Of a stretch of 64,000 bases of DNA, positions 54,771 to 63,986 are shown in pieces; the first letter of the stretch is position 1, and every line of letters begins with the position of its first letter. A program made the position numbers and the translations under genes. The notes under the pieces are model-generated. The model was given only the letters and a program-made list of their open reading frames with translations, did not search any database and was not told the origin of the DNA. Origin of the DNA: JBBSMX01 sp038232935 (GTDB taxonomy: Bacteria > Bacteroidota > Rhodothermia > Rhodothermales > JANQRZ01); contig JBBSMX010000004.1 in assembly GCA_038232935.1 (NCBI GenBank), forward strand, positions 1 to 64,000, written 5' to 3'.

Positions 54771-56075
54771 ATGAAACGCGCTGTGTTGTTTGCAACGATG
54801 ATTGGCTTCTGCGCCACGGCTTCTCAAGTTCCGGCTCAGCCTCTGGGTAGGCTCAATTGGGAACCCGTTGGCACGCTTGCTTATGCTGAAGGGCTATTTA
54901 CGGCCGGCGATACAGCCGTCTATGCTGCTTCTGGTACCAATGGATTCTTCGTCATCCGGCAGGAGGAGCAGGATTGGACGCCGATTGTAGCGCCTCATGC
55001 CCAAGATGTATGGGTCTCATCTGAAGGGTACCTTTTCGCCTTCAATACGGTCGATACAGATCGCTCGACGGATGGAGGGCAGACGTGGCGCGAAGTTCTC
55101 AGCGGTAGTGAGACCGTCCCCTTCCTCACGCCTTCGAGAACCCTCTTGGCGGGCGAGGGCAATTGCTGCGGCCTCGCCCGCTCCACCGACGCCGGGGCGC
55201 GCTGGACGACGATCGAGATGGATGAGTTCGTCGGGTTCGGCCTCATCCCCTATGGCTTCGCCGCCCTTCCACCTTCGGAGACGCTCCCCCGGGACCGCAT
55301 CGTCGGGGCAGGGCGCGGCGGTATCGTTTACAGCGACGACGACGGGCTCACGTGGGAGCCGACGGCGCTCGTTCAGAACTTCAACATCGTCGCGCGCTCC
55401 ATCGTCCGCGCTCCCAACGGGTTCTTCTACGCCGCCGTCAACGGCCTCTTCGCCAGCGCGTTCGGCGGCGTCTTCGAGAGCGCGGACGGGGCAACGTGGG
55501 AGCTGGCCGGGACGATCCCCGGCGAGTGGAGCTACGGCTATCAACTTCTCTCTACCCCGGACGGTGCGCTCTACGCCATCGCCGTCGGGCAGCCCGAGGG
55601 GGGTGAGGTGTACCGGTCGCTCGACGCGGGGCGGACGTGGAAAGAGACGGGGCCGGTGTGGACGGAGCGGAATGTGCGGCTCAACGAGCTGGTGGTGGGG
55701 CCGGGCGGGCACCTCTGGGCCGGGACCACCGGGGTCGGAGCGGGGGCCACGGGCGGCGTGTTTCGGACGGTGGGGCCGGTGTTCACGGTGGCGGCGGAGG
55801 CCCCTGCTGCGGCGTCCTCGGGCCTCCGGCTCTATGCCTACCCCAACCCGTCGAGCGGAGGCGCGAACGTGGCGCTGACCCTCCCGGCCCCGTCGGTCGT
55901 CCGCCTCGCCGTCTACGACGCGCTCGGGCGCGAGGTGGCCGTCCTCCACGACGGCCTGCTTGGTGCAGGCGACCACCGGTTCTCCGTAGGCTCCGGCCTC
56001 GCACCAGGCATCTACGTCCTCCGTGCCACGGCGGGTGGGGCCTCGGTCTCGGCTCACGTCACCCTCATCCGCTGA
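54771..56075 (+). CDS. Secreted BNR/sortilin-like repeat protein with T9SS sorting domain
   Basis: 434 residues from the ATG at 54771, preceded by GGAGGTCGGCA; a longer frame upstream is unconserved. Signal peptide ending near VPAQ. The body has BNR/Asp-box-like repeats (STDGGQTW, STDAGARWT, SDDDGLTWEP, SLDAGRTWKE) predicting a beta-propeller, as in sialidase or photosystem-stability-like proteins; catalytic sialidase residues were not identified. The C-terminal T9SS domain starts about YAYPNPSSGG and ends VLRATAGG. It may bind polymer or carbohydrate outside the cell. Confidence 0.82.
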   Translation: MKRAVLFATMIGFCATASQVPAQPLGRLNWEPVGTLAYAEGLFTAGDTAVYAASGTNGFFVIRQEEQDWTPIVAPHAQDVWVSSEGYLFAFNTVDTDRSTDGGQTWREVLSGSETVPFLTPSRTLLAGEGNCCGLARSTDAGARWTTIEMDEFVGFGLIPYGFAALPPSETLPRDRIVGAGRGGIVYSDDDGLTWEPTALVQNFNIVARSIVRAPNGFFYAAVNGLFASAFGGVFESADGATWELAGTIPGEWSYGYQLLSTPDGALYAIAVGQPEGGEVYRSLDAGRTWKETGPVWTERNVRLNELVVGPGGHLWAGTTGVGAGATGGVFRTVGPVFTVAAEAPAAASSGLRLYAYPNPSSGGANVALTLPAPSVVRLAVYDALGREVAVLHDGLLGAGDHRFSVGSGLAPGIYVLRATAGGASVSAHVTLIR

Positions 56076-56136
56076 GTTGGGCACCGTGCGTGTGAGGCTC
56101 GCTCAACGAGCTCTCCACTTACCTGATCGAAACGCC

Positions 56137-57048
56137 ATGAAACGACTTGCTACGATCTGCCCACTCCTGCTGCCCTTTGTCCTCGCGGCCCCGACCTACG
56201 CGCAGGAGGAGATGCCCGACACGACGAGCGCCGAGCGCTACTTCCCCCTCGAGGGGGGGAACGTGTGGGAGTACGAGGGCGAGAACACCCTGTTTGGAAC
56301 GCGAGAAGACCAGCGGCGGGCGGTGACGGGGGATACCCTCGTCGGCGACGTCCGCTACTTCCGCTACGAACAGCAGCTCGTGGATTCCACCGGGGCACCG
56401 GCCGGGCCGCTCCGCGTGGCCTACGTCCGCTTCGACACCCTCTCCACCGAGGTCCGGACCCTGGGCGGGAGTGGAGGCACCTACGGCGTTCCGTATGACT
56501 TCCCGCTCGGGGCACCCTTCGGCAGTAGCCCGGAGTACGACGGCTGTACCACGGATGTGCGCGGGGGGTACGGAATGACGGTCGAGATCCGTGACGACGC
56601 CGTCGTCACGTCCGTGAAGGTCGTGGACTTGGGAAATTGCGAGTATCGTAGCACCTTCGCGGCCGGCATCGGTTTCGTGGACTACAATGCGCTCGGCGGT
56701 TACCTCGACCTCGTCTACGCCCGCGTCGGCGGCATCGAATACGGCGAGCCCATCGCCGTAGCCGCTGAAGCTGCACCGGACACCATCGAGCCTCCTGCCT
56801 TCGAAGTCTATCCGAACCCCGCGCGCCGGTCGGTGACGGTTCTGTACGAAACAGCCGTGCCCGGAAACGTCCGGCTGACGGCGACAGACGCGCTCGGACG
56901 GGCCGTAGCCGTGCTGGAGGACGGGTTCAAACCGGCGGGGCACCACGAAGCGCGCCTCGACGTAGCGGGCCTGGTGCCGGGGGTGTACGTGCTCCGGCTG
57001 ACTACGGCTACAGGCAAGAGAACGCAAAAACTGACGGTGCTGCGGTAG
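56137..57048 (+). CDS. Small secreted protein with T9SS sorting domain
   Basis: 303 residues from the ATG at 56137. Signal peptide ending TYAQ; a body of about 200 residues starting with RYFPLEGGNVWEYEGENTLF, a pattern common in T9SS-exported proteins of unknown function; and a T9SS domain at about 220-303 (VYPNPARRSVTVLYET, LGRAVAVLED, PGVYVLRLTTATG). No enzyme motif recognised. The stop codon lies in the arm of a palindrome that may act as terminator. Confidence 0.8.
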   Translation: MKRLATICPLLLPFVLAAPTYAQEEMPDTTSAERYFPLEGGNVWEYEGENTLFGTREDQRRAVTGDTLVGDVRYFRYEQQLVDSTGAPAGPLRVAYVRFDTLSTEVRTLGGSGGTYGVPYDFPLGAPFGSSPEYDGCTTDVRGGYGMTVEIRDDAVVTSVKVVDLGNCEYRSTFAAGIGFVDYNALGGYLDLVYARVGGIEYGEPIAVAAEAAPDTIEPPAFEVYPNPARRSVTVLYETAVPGNVRLTATDALGRAVAVLEDGFKPAGHHEARLDVAGLVPGVYVLRLTTATGKRTQKLTVLR

Positions 57049-57071
57049 GGGCGAGCGCGCTGCGCCCCTAC
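57045..57071. repeat. GTAGGGGC-type REP-like palindrome, copy 2
   Basis: GTAGGGGCG (57045-57053) pairs perfectly with CGCCCCTAC (57063-57071), loop of nine. The left arm includes the stop codon of the preceding gene. It may also terminate that transcript (GTCGTTT follows). Confidence 0.65.
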
Positions 57072-57095
57072 GTCGTTTACGGCGGCGTGTCCCCC

Positions 57096-57269
57096 TCAGA
57101 ATCGATAGCGGAGCTGGAGGGCGAGGTCGCGCACGCGGCTGCCCTCGATCTCGTTCAGCCCGCTGCTGACGGTGCGGCGGTCCTCGAAGCGCGTCTCGGC
57201 CAGCTTCAGCCGGAGGTCGAGGCCCTCGAACCGGCCGCCCGGCTTGAAGGTCAGCACCCCGGCTGTCAT
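57096..57269 (-). pseudogene. C-terminal remnant of an outer-membrane barrel gene, copy 2
   Basis: 57 codons on the minus strand: amphipathic strands FEGLDLRLKLAETRFEDRR, then SSGLNEIEGSRVRDLALQL and RYRF-stop. It is the same tail as at 51840-51929 but about twice as long. Its ATG overlaps the stop of the T9SS gene (ATGA), so it may be translated as a fragment. It lacks a signal peptide and the rest of a barrel. Confidence 0.55.
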
Positions 57270-58873
57270 CGTACCATCGTGACCCGCTCGGTTAAGTGCC
57301 TCTCCCCGACTTCCGCACGGACGAGGTAAAGCCCACTTGGGAGGCCCGCCCCGTCGAGCGCGAACTCGTGCTTACCCGGCGCGAGCCACCCCTCATGCAA
57401 CACTCCCACCTCACGCCCGAGCACATCGTAAACCGCAACCCCCACGTCCGATGCCGCGTCGAGCGTGAGCACGACGGTCGCCGCCCCCGCCGACGGGTTG
57501 GGGTACGCCGAGAGCGACACGGCTTCTGGCTCTGTCGCCTGCTCCTCCGCACTCGTCCCCTGTGTCACCGTCAGCGTGAGCGGGACCTCGACGGCCGCGC
57601 CCGTTCCGGCGTCGAACGCCTGCAACGCCGAGGTGTACATGCCCACCGCCCGAGCGCCCGCCCGGAACGTCAGCACGACTTCCATGCTGTCGCCCGGCGC
57701 GAGCGTCCCATCCCACGCTCCCTCCGGCCCGGCGTCCGAGCCCACCACGAGCCACGACGGCGGGAGCGGGTGCGGGCGGACGCCGACGATGCCGGTGTGC
57801 TCGAAGTTCGTGAACGTCATGTACATCACGCCGTTGGGGTCGATCCTGCTGCGGAGCGGGTTCGCCCGTGGGCCGAAGCCGGCGTTCTCGAAGAGCACAG
57901 CCGGCACCGGCGTCTCTAGCTCCTCGCCCTCGCTGGTGCCCCAGCGGTCCACCACGGCGATGCGGTTGAAGCCGGGCGCGCCCTGGGGGAAGGCGGCGTA
58001 CTCGATGCGGACGCCTTCGGCTCCGCCCTCCGTGCCGCCGTGGGCGTCGGGGGTGCCGATGAGCGCGGGCGGGGGATACGGCTCGGGGCGGAGGGGGTAG
58101 CCTTCGGCGAGGGTGCCCGTGCGGTCCACCGCCCATATTGCCCGCGTCTCCCCGTTGACCCCGACGAAGTAAAAGAGGTCGGTGGCCGCGTCGTAGCTCG
58201 GGCCACCGGCGACGAAGTCGTCCACAGGCCCCTCCGGGGGGGCGAGTTCGATGCGGCGGCCGGTGGCGACCCCGTCGAGGTCGCCTTCGAGGAGAAGCAC
58301 GCGGAACGTCACACGCTGCCCGTTGATCGAGCGGTTCTCCCCGTTCATCCACCACAGCGTCCCGCTCTCGGTGTCGTAGCCCACGCCCCACGTACCGGGG
58401 AAGGGGTCGAGTTCGGGGACGGTGGGGTGCTCGAACGAGCGGAGGAGCGCGAGGTTGGGCGTGAACTCGAACGTCCGGTGCAGCCCGCTCACCTCGGCGG
58501 AGAAGAGACGGCCCTCCGGCGTCATCGCAATGGCGGCGGGTCCCCACCCGCCCCCGAGGTCGTCCTCGTCGAAGCGGTAGAGCACCTCGCCGTAGGCCCC
58601 GCACGGCGCGCCCCCACCGGCCGCACCCCCCGCAAGCCGGGCTTCTCCTTCGGTTCGCTGCAACGGGCGGTCGAAGGAGACGCAGAAGGTGAGCGCTTCG
58701 CTCCCCGCGTTCGTCAGCGCCACCGTCCGCGTGATCGTTTCGTACCGCGCGACGTCTACACTCACGCTCGACGGCTCGATCACGAGTTGTGCCCGCGCGG
58801 GGGCGGCGCTCATCAACACCACGCCGAGCGCCACCCCCGCTGCGACGCAGCGTAGAGTCAGCGTCTCCATCAT
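57266..58873 (-). CDS. Secreted protein with T9SS sorting domain, tandem paralogue A
   Basis: 535 residues; two ATGs in a row at the start, the second (58870) being better spaced from the GAGG. Signal peptide ending PARAQ, an immunoglobulin-like or BACON-like N-terminal part (TVALTNAGSEALTFCVSF), then a domain with FRSAE-like blades (AIAMTPEGRLFSAEVSGLH, GVGYDTESGTLWWMN), suggesting a beta-propeller, and a T9SS domain (AYPNPSAGAATVVLTL, LGREVGVLHEG, GLYLVRAEVG). It is closely related to the next upstream gene, with long shared blocks such as DPNGVMYMTFTNF. Function unknown. Confidence 0.82.
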   Translation of the reverse strand: MMETLTLRCVAAGVALGVVLMSAAPARAQLVIEPSSVSVDVARYETITRTVALTNAGSEALTFCVSFDRPLQRTEGEARLAGGAAGGGAPCGAYGEVLYRFDEDDLGGGWGPAAIAMTPEGRLFSAEVSGLHRTFEFTPNLALLRSFEHPTVPELDPFPGTWGVGYDTESGTLWWMNGENRSINGQRVTFRVLLLEGDLDGVATGRRIELAPPEGPVDDFVAGGPSYDAATDLFYFVGVNGETRAIWAVDRTGTLAEGYPLRPEPYPPPALIGTPDAHGGTEGGAEGVRIEYAAFPQGAPGFNRIAVVDRWGTSEGEELETPVPAVLFENAGFGPRANPLRSRIDPNGVMYMTFTNFEHTGIVGVRPHPLPPSWLVVGSDAGPEGAWDGTLAPGDSMEVVLTFRAGARAVGMYTSALQAFDAGTGAAVEVPLTLTVTQGTSAEEQATEPEAVSLSAYPNPSAGAATVVLTLDAASDVGVAVYDVLGREVGVLHEGWLAPGKHEFALDGAGLPSGLYLVRAEVGERHLTERVTMVR

Positions 58874-58875
58874 CG

Positions 58876-60486
58876 CTACCTCAAGAGGGTGATCCGCCGT
58901 GTGAGCACTTCGCCCGGCGTCTCTGCCCGGAGGAGATAGACACCGGAGGGGAGGCTACGACCACCGAAGCGGAAGCGGTGCGTGCCTGCCTCGCGTGGCC
59001 CCTCAGCAAGAACAGCCACGCGGCGGCCGAGCACGTCGTAGACCGTGAGACGAACTTCGGCATCGGTCGGCAGCGTGAGGACTACGGTCGCGGCTCCCGC
59101 CGACGGGTTCGGGTACGCCGCCAGCGACACGGCTTCCGGCACGCCGGCCCCGTCCTCCGCGTCCGTCCCCCGCGTCACCGTCAGCGTGAGCGGGACTTCC
59201 ACCGCCTCGCCCGTCGCTGCATCGAACGCCTGCAACGCCGAGGTGTACGTCCCCACCTCGCGTGCGCCTGCCCGGAACGTGAGCACGACCTGCCGACTCT
59301 CGTCCGGCGCAAGCGTCCCGTCCCACGCCGCCTCCGGCCCGGCGTCCGAGTCTACGACGAGCCACGACGGCGGCAACGGGTGCGGACGGATGCCGACGAT
59401 GCCGGTGTGGTCAAAGTTCGTGAACGTCATGTACATCACACCGTTGGGGTCCGTCCGGCTCCGCAGCGGGTTTCCATTCGGACCGGCCCCGCCTGCTTCG
59501 AGGAGCACCGACGGCACCGGCGTCTCGAGCGCCTCGCCCTCGCTGTTGCCCCAGCGGTCTACGACGGCGATCCGGTCGTTCCCCGGCGCGCCCAGCGGGA
59601 ACGCCCCGTACTCGACCCGCACGCCTTCGGGTCCGCCCTCGGCCCCACCGTGAGCGTCGATGATGTTGAAGACGCCCTCGGAGTAGGGCTCCGGGCGGAC
59701 GGGGTAGCCCTCGGGCACGGTGCCCGCGCGGTCCACGGCCCAGAGCCTCCAGTTGTCGGGGTTCTGACGGTCGCCGAGTATCCCGAGGAAGTAGAAGCGG
59801 TCGGTGGCTACGTCGTAGGCGAGGCCGCCGGGGTCGAAAGAGTCGATGGGGTCGTCGGGCGGGGCGACCTGGATGCGGCGGCCGGTGGGGACGCCGTCGA
59901 GGTCGCCTTCGAGGAGGAGCACGCGGCGGGTGCCGCCCTGACTTCCGCCCTGTCGCTCGAAGTTCATCCACCACAGCGTCCCGCTCTCGGTGTCGTAGCC
60001 CACGCCCCGTGTAGCGGGAAACGGCACGAGTTCGGCGACGGTGGGATGCTCAAAGGAGCGGATGAGCGTGAGGTCGTGCGTGAACTCGAACGTCCGGTGG
60101 AGAAAGCTCACCTCGGAGGTGAAGAGCCGACCCTCCGGCGTCATCACGACGCCAACGGGTCCCCACCCCGCGCCAAAGTCCTCCTCGTCGAAGTAGTGGA
60201 GCACTTCGCCGTATTCACCGCAGGGTGTACCACCGCTGGCTGCGCCCTCCACGAGCCGAGTCTCTCCTTCGGCCCGCTGCAACGGCCGCTCGAAGGAGAC
60301 ACAGAAGGTGAGCGGCTCCGCCCCCGCATTCGTCAGCGTCACCGTCTGCGTGACCGTCTCCTCCTGCGGCACCATCACCTCGATGCTCTGGGGTTCGATC
60401 ACGAGTTGCGCCCACGCGGGGACGGCACTCAGCAAGACCACGCCGAACACCGCCCCCGCCGCGACGCGATACGAGGTCGTCGTCAT
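58876..60486 (-). CDS. Secreted protein with T9SS sorting domain, tandem paralogue B
   Basis: 536 residues, collinear with paralogue A over its whole length (LVIEPQS at the mature N-terminus, GVGYDTESGTLWWMN, HPLPPSWLVVDSDAGPEAAW). Signal peptide ending AWAQ; T9SS domain ending SGVYLLRAETPGEVLTRR and ITLLR. Only two bases separate its stop from the start of paralogue A, and its last codons (CTCTTGAGGTAG) supply the GAGG that paralogue A would use. This C-terminus is nearly identical to that of the subtilase gene upstream, suggesting recent duplication or gene conversion. Confidence 0.82.
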   Translation of the reverse strand: MTTTSYRVAAGAVFGVVLLSAVPAWAQLVIEPQSIEVMVPQEETVTQTVTLTNAGAEPLTFCVSFERPLQRAEGETRLVEGAASGGTPCGEYGEVLHYFDEEDFGAGWGPVGVVMTPEGRLFTSEVSFLHRTFEFTHDLTLIRSFEHPTVAELVPFPATRGVGYDTESGTLWWMNFERQGGSQGGTRRVLLLEGDLDGVPTGRRIQVAPPDDPIDSFDPGGLAYDVATDRFYFLGILGDRQNPDNWRLWAVDRAGTVPEGYPVRPEPYSEGVFNIIDAHGGAEGGPEGVRVEYGAFPLGAPGNDRIAVVDRWGNSEGEALETPVPSVLLEAGGAGPNGNPLRSRTDPNGVMYMTFTNFDHTGIVGIRPHPLPPSWLVVDSDAGPEAAWDGTLAPDESRQVVLTFRAGAREVGTYTSALQAFDAATGEAVEVPLTLTVTRGTDAEDGAGVPEAVSLAAYPNPSAGAATVVLTLPTDAEVRLTVYDVLGRRVAVLAEGPREAGTHRFRFGGRSLPSGVYLLRAETPGEVLTRRITLLR

Positions 60487-60488
60487 CG

Positions 60489-63400
60489 CTACCTCAGCAG
60501 GGTAATCCGGCGCGTGAGCACCTCGCCCGGCGTCTCCGCTCGGAGGAGGTACACGCCGGAGGGGAGGCTACGGCCACCGAAGCCGAAGCGATGCGTCCCG
60601 GCCTCGCGCGGTCCCTCGGCGAGCGTCGCCACCCGGCGGCCGAGCACGTCGTAGACCGTGAGGTGCACCTCACCGTCGCGCGGCAGCGTGAGAGCCACCG
60701 TTGCGGCTCCCGCCGACGGATTCGGATATGCCGCCAGCGACACCCCCGCCGCATCAGGCAGGACAGCATCGGTTCCCCGAGCGAGTGCTTCCAGCCCAGC
60801 CCCCCGCGCGCGCTCACCGCTTCCGGCACGCTCGGCGTAGACCGAAGCGAGGTCGAGCAGCACCTCGTCCAGCCCGCTCTCCGGCTCCCCGTTCGCCGCC
60901 TCCTCAGCCGCTACGGCTGCCACGAGCGCCGCGGCCTCGGCGTAGCGCCCCGCCCCCGCTTCGAGGTGGGCTTCCACGAGCGAGAGCACCCGGCCGACCC
61001 CGCCGCCCTCCACCGGCAGCGCGAGGAGCTCCCGCGCGCCCTCGTGCTCGCCCCGCGTCAGAAGCTCGACGGCCTCGACTTCGAGCGCGGCCTCGGCCGT
61101 CGCCCGCAGCAGAGCCGGGAGGTTCGGATTGTTCAGCCGGGCGCGGAGGCTGCGGAGCTGCCCCCACGAGGCGGCGCGCTCGCCCGTCTCGTCGTCCCGG
61201 TCGCGGCGGTGGAGCGCCGCGAGGGTACGGACGAGACCGGGGGCGACCTCCGCCGCCGGGTCCGCCACGAGCGCCGCACGGGTCGCCCGGATCAACGCAC
61301 GGAGTGCTGCACGCTCGCCGCGCTGCTGCTCCGTGCCGGAGGCATCACGTCCTGAGAGTGCGAGCGTGCCGGTGCTCGTCCGGCTCGCCGTGAGGCATTC
61401 GGGCGGCGAAACCGTGTAGTCGCAGTCCGAGGCCACCCCCACCTTGATGACGCCGCCGGTGAGGGCACCGGCGGGCGGTCCGCCCACATGGTCCCAGTAC
61501 GTGTTCCCCGCGTAGATCGTCGCCCCGGAGTTGTTGGCGATGAAGACGCCGCTGTCGTCGTAGATCGAGTTGCGCCCGTCGTCGTCAGCGGTCCCCAGAG
61601 ACCCGATGAAGGCCGTCCCGCCGGAGGCGATGGCGACCTCGCTCCCCGTGTTGCCCGCCACGCGGTTCACGCCGTAGGGCTGAGGGTTATTCGATTTCAT
61701 CTGGAGATCGCCGCCCGCGAGGACCCAGATCCCGGCCTTGTTGGTGCCGAAGCCGCCCGCCACCCCATTCCCTTCGAGGATGTTGTGGTCGAACGGGTCC
61801 ACGGTCGCGTCGGAGAGGCGGAGGCCGGAGAGCCCGTTCCCGCTCATCACCGTCTCCTGAATAACCGCGTCGGCCGAGATCGCGTAGACGCCGTTGCCGG
61901 TGTTGCCGTTCACGAACGAGTCGAGAAGGGTGAACGTGCTGCGGCACGCGCCGAAGCAGAAGACGCCCCCGCCAATCGTCTCGGGAATCCCGCTCCGAAT
62001 GCCGGTCCCGTTCTGCTCCACCGTCGAGCCAGCGATGACCGTGCCGTCGTTGGAGAGCACGTCGATACCAACGGTATTGTCGCGGATCGTCGAGTTCGCA
62101 ATCGTGGCCGTGCCGGGGTCGTAGACCGTGACCCCCACCGTCGCGTGCTCGATAGTGGCGTCATCGAGGTCGAGCGTGCCATCTGCGGCAATACCTCCCC
62201 ACCCCTGCCCCGCGTCGCGCTCGGTGAACGTGGTACCGTCCGCGTTGAGCGTGCCCTCCACGATGAGGCGGGTGCCCGGTGCGAACGCGAGCGTGACATC
62301 TCCCAGGTCCCACGTCTCCCCGGCCGGAATCGTCACATCCTGGGCGAGCGTGCCGCCGTAGAGCTCCAGCGTCTGCACGAGCGCCTGATACGCGTTCACT
62401 CGACCGTTCCCCGCCCACCGTGGGTGGTAGCTGGGGTCGTAGTCCGCCGTCTGCTTGATGAGATCCGTGACCTGGGTCACGGAGAGATCCGGGTTGATCG
62501 CTAGGATGAGTGTGGCGATACCTGCGACCTGTGGGGCCGCGGCGGAGGTCTTGCTAAAGTTAGAGGTGTAACCGTCATCGACAGTTATCGTGGTAACAAA
62601 GAGCAGGCCCCCACTGCTTGGAGCGACTACGTCAGCCCTTCGCTCCCCGCTCGGAAAGACTTGGGGAGAATATGGGCCGCGGTTGTTCTCGCTCGTTACG
62701 CCCCCGACGGCAATCACGCCAGGCAGCAAAGCAGGGAACGCTATGAAGTCGGGTCCAGCCGTCTCCCCGTTGTTGCCTGCTGCAGCTACCATCACGATTC
62801 CTTTTCCGCCGCGCCCGTCTTCGAGCGCCCGTTCAAAGGCCGCTGCAACGTCGTCGTTATAGACACCAGGGAATCTGGTGCCCCAACTGTGGTTCATGAC
62901 ATCTGCCCCTCGCACACGCGCAGTGTCAATAGCGGCGGCAATTTCCCTGAAAGGAGCGAAAACGTCGCTCTGGATAGCAATCGGGAGGATTCGTGTCTTC
63001 TCGGATACGCCCCGCACCCCAATAGTGTTGAAGTCGGCTGCGGCGAGACCGGCAACATTTTGACCGTGGACGGCCCCTTTCCTCGGGGAGCCGTCACCGC
63101 CGCCTAAGGCCGGGGCCGTCCAGCCGTTTGCGAGCCGCTGTCCAGGTTCGAAGTCCATATGGTCTTCCACCCCGGAGTCGACGATCGCGGCCGTTACGGA
63201 GGCGCTTCCCGTCGTGATGCCCCAGGCGAGGTCGGCGTCGATGTCTACATCAGGGGTAATCCCGGACTGACCCGTGTTCTCGAGGTGCCACTGGTTGGGA
63301 TAGAGGGGGTCGTCGATACTCCCTCCGCTGAAACTGGCGCTCGGCATGACGGGGCTGAGGCTCGGCGCGGCCAGGGAGAACGAGGGTTCGCTCTGGAGCG

Positions 63401-63986
63401 AGAGGTCAGCGTAGGCGTCGGGCACAGCCCATTCGGTCAGGCTATCGGTGTAGTAGGCGTTCGCCACCTCCAGCGTGCTGTACGCCGCACCGGCCGGCAC
63501 GCCGAGGGTGTAGACCGAGGAGCCGTCAGCGAACGTGCCGGAGTCGACGGTCTGGACGCCGTACTGGGCGTTGAGCCCGGACACCTGAGCCGCCGTCACG
63601 CCGGGGCCGAACCCGGCGCGGACGTAGTCGGTGATCGTGAACCGCATGGTGCCGGTGCCCACGTAATAATCCGGGTGGTAGCGGGCTACCGATGTACTAG
63701 CGTCTAGTAGAGATTCGGCCTCGCCCTCCGTCAGCCCGCTCGCCGCGTCCACGACGTAGAAGTCTCGCGGGAGCACTTCGAGAACGGAGAAGTCCGATCC
63801 CAGCGCCTGCGCGAGGGCGGTCTCATCCACACCGGATGCCGCCTCCACGACGTACTGCCCATCTATAGGCGTGAGGGCAATCTGCCCTCCGCCCGACCAG
63901 TAATACTGCGCGAGGGGAGTCGGGGCGGCGGCGCAGAGGAGGAACGCGGTCAGAATGTATAGTAACGGTCGGGGGGGGCGCTTCAT
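60489..63986 (-). CDS. Subtilisin-family (S8) protease with beta-helix repeats and T9SS sorting domain
   Basis: 1165 residues. Signal peptide ending PLAQ and a propeptide-like region to about 225. The catalytic domain is about 240-545 with Asp270 (AAIVDSG), His307 (AVHGQNVAG) and Ser481 (KTSAAAPQVAG). The His and Ser signatures deviate from HGTHVAG and GTSMAAP, but the triad residues and VAAAGNNG are present. Right-handed beta-helix repeats follow (NSTIRDNTVGIDV, GNGLSGLRLSDATVD), then a helical stretch and the T9SS domain (AYPNPSAGAATVALTL). Probably a cell-surface or secreted protease. It leads a three-gene minus-strand operon with two-base gaps. Confidence 0.9.
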   Translation of the reverse strand: MKRPPRPLLYILTAFLLCAAAPTPLAQYYWSGGGQIALTPIDGQYVVEAASGVDETALAQALGSDFSVLEVLPRDFYVVDAASGLTEGEAESLLDASTSVARYHPDYYVGTGTMRFTITDYVRAGFGPGVTAAQVSGLNAQYGVQTVDSGTFADGSSVYTLGVPAGAAYSTLEVANAYYTDSLTEWAVPDAYADLSLQSEPSFSLAAPSLSPVMPSASFSGGSIDDPLYPNQWHLENTGQSGITPDVDIDADLAWGITTGSASVTAAIVDSGVEDHMDFEPGQRLANGWTAPALGGGDGSPRKGAVHGQNVAGLAAADFNTIGVRGVSEKTRILPIAIQSDVFAPFREIAAAIDTARVRGADVMNHSWGTRFPGVYNDDVAAAFERALEDGRGGKGIVMVAAAGNNGETAGPDFIAFPALLPGVIAVGGVTSENNRGPYSPQVFPSGERRADVVAPSSGGLLFVTTITVDDGYTSNFSKTSAAAPQVAGIATLILAINPDLSVTQVTDLIKQTADYDPSYHPRWAGNGRVNAYQALVQTLELYGGTLAQDVTIPAGETWDLGDVTLAFAPGTRLIVEGTLNADGTTFTERDAGQGWGGIAADGTLDLDDATIEHATVGVTVYDPGTATIANSTIRDNTVGIDVLSNDGTVIAGSTVEQNGTGIRSGIPETIGGGVFCFGACRSTFTLLDSFVNGNTGNGVYAISADAVIQETVMSGNGLSGLRLSDATVDPFDHNILEGNGVAGGFGTNKAGIWVLAGGDLQMKSNNPQPYGVNRVAGNTGSEVAIASGGTAFIGSLGTADDDGRNSIYDDSGVFIANNSGATIYAGNTYWDHVGGPPAGALTGGVIKVGVASDCDYTVSPPECLTASRTSTGTLALSGRDASGTEQQRGERAALRALIRATRAALVADPAAEVAPGLVRTLAALHRRDRDDETGERAASWGQLRSLRARLNNPNLPALLRATAEAALEVEAVELLTRGEHEGARELLALPVEGGGVGRVLSLVEAHLEAGAGRYAEAAALVAAVAAEEAANGEPESGLDEVLLDLASVYAERAGSGERARGAGLEALARGTDAVLPDAAGVSLAAYPNPSAGAATVALTLPRDGEVHLTVYDVLGRRVATLAEGPREAGTHRFGFGGRSLPSGVYLLRAETPGEVLTRRITLLR

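Noticed and set aside
58789..60654. 621-codon plus-strand open frame across the T9SS paralogues
   Set aside because: It spans two coding genes and their junction in antisense and has no family features.
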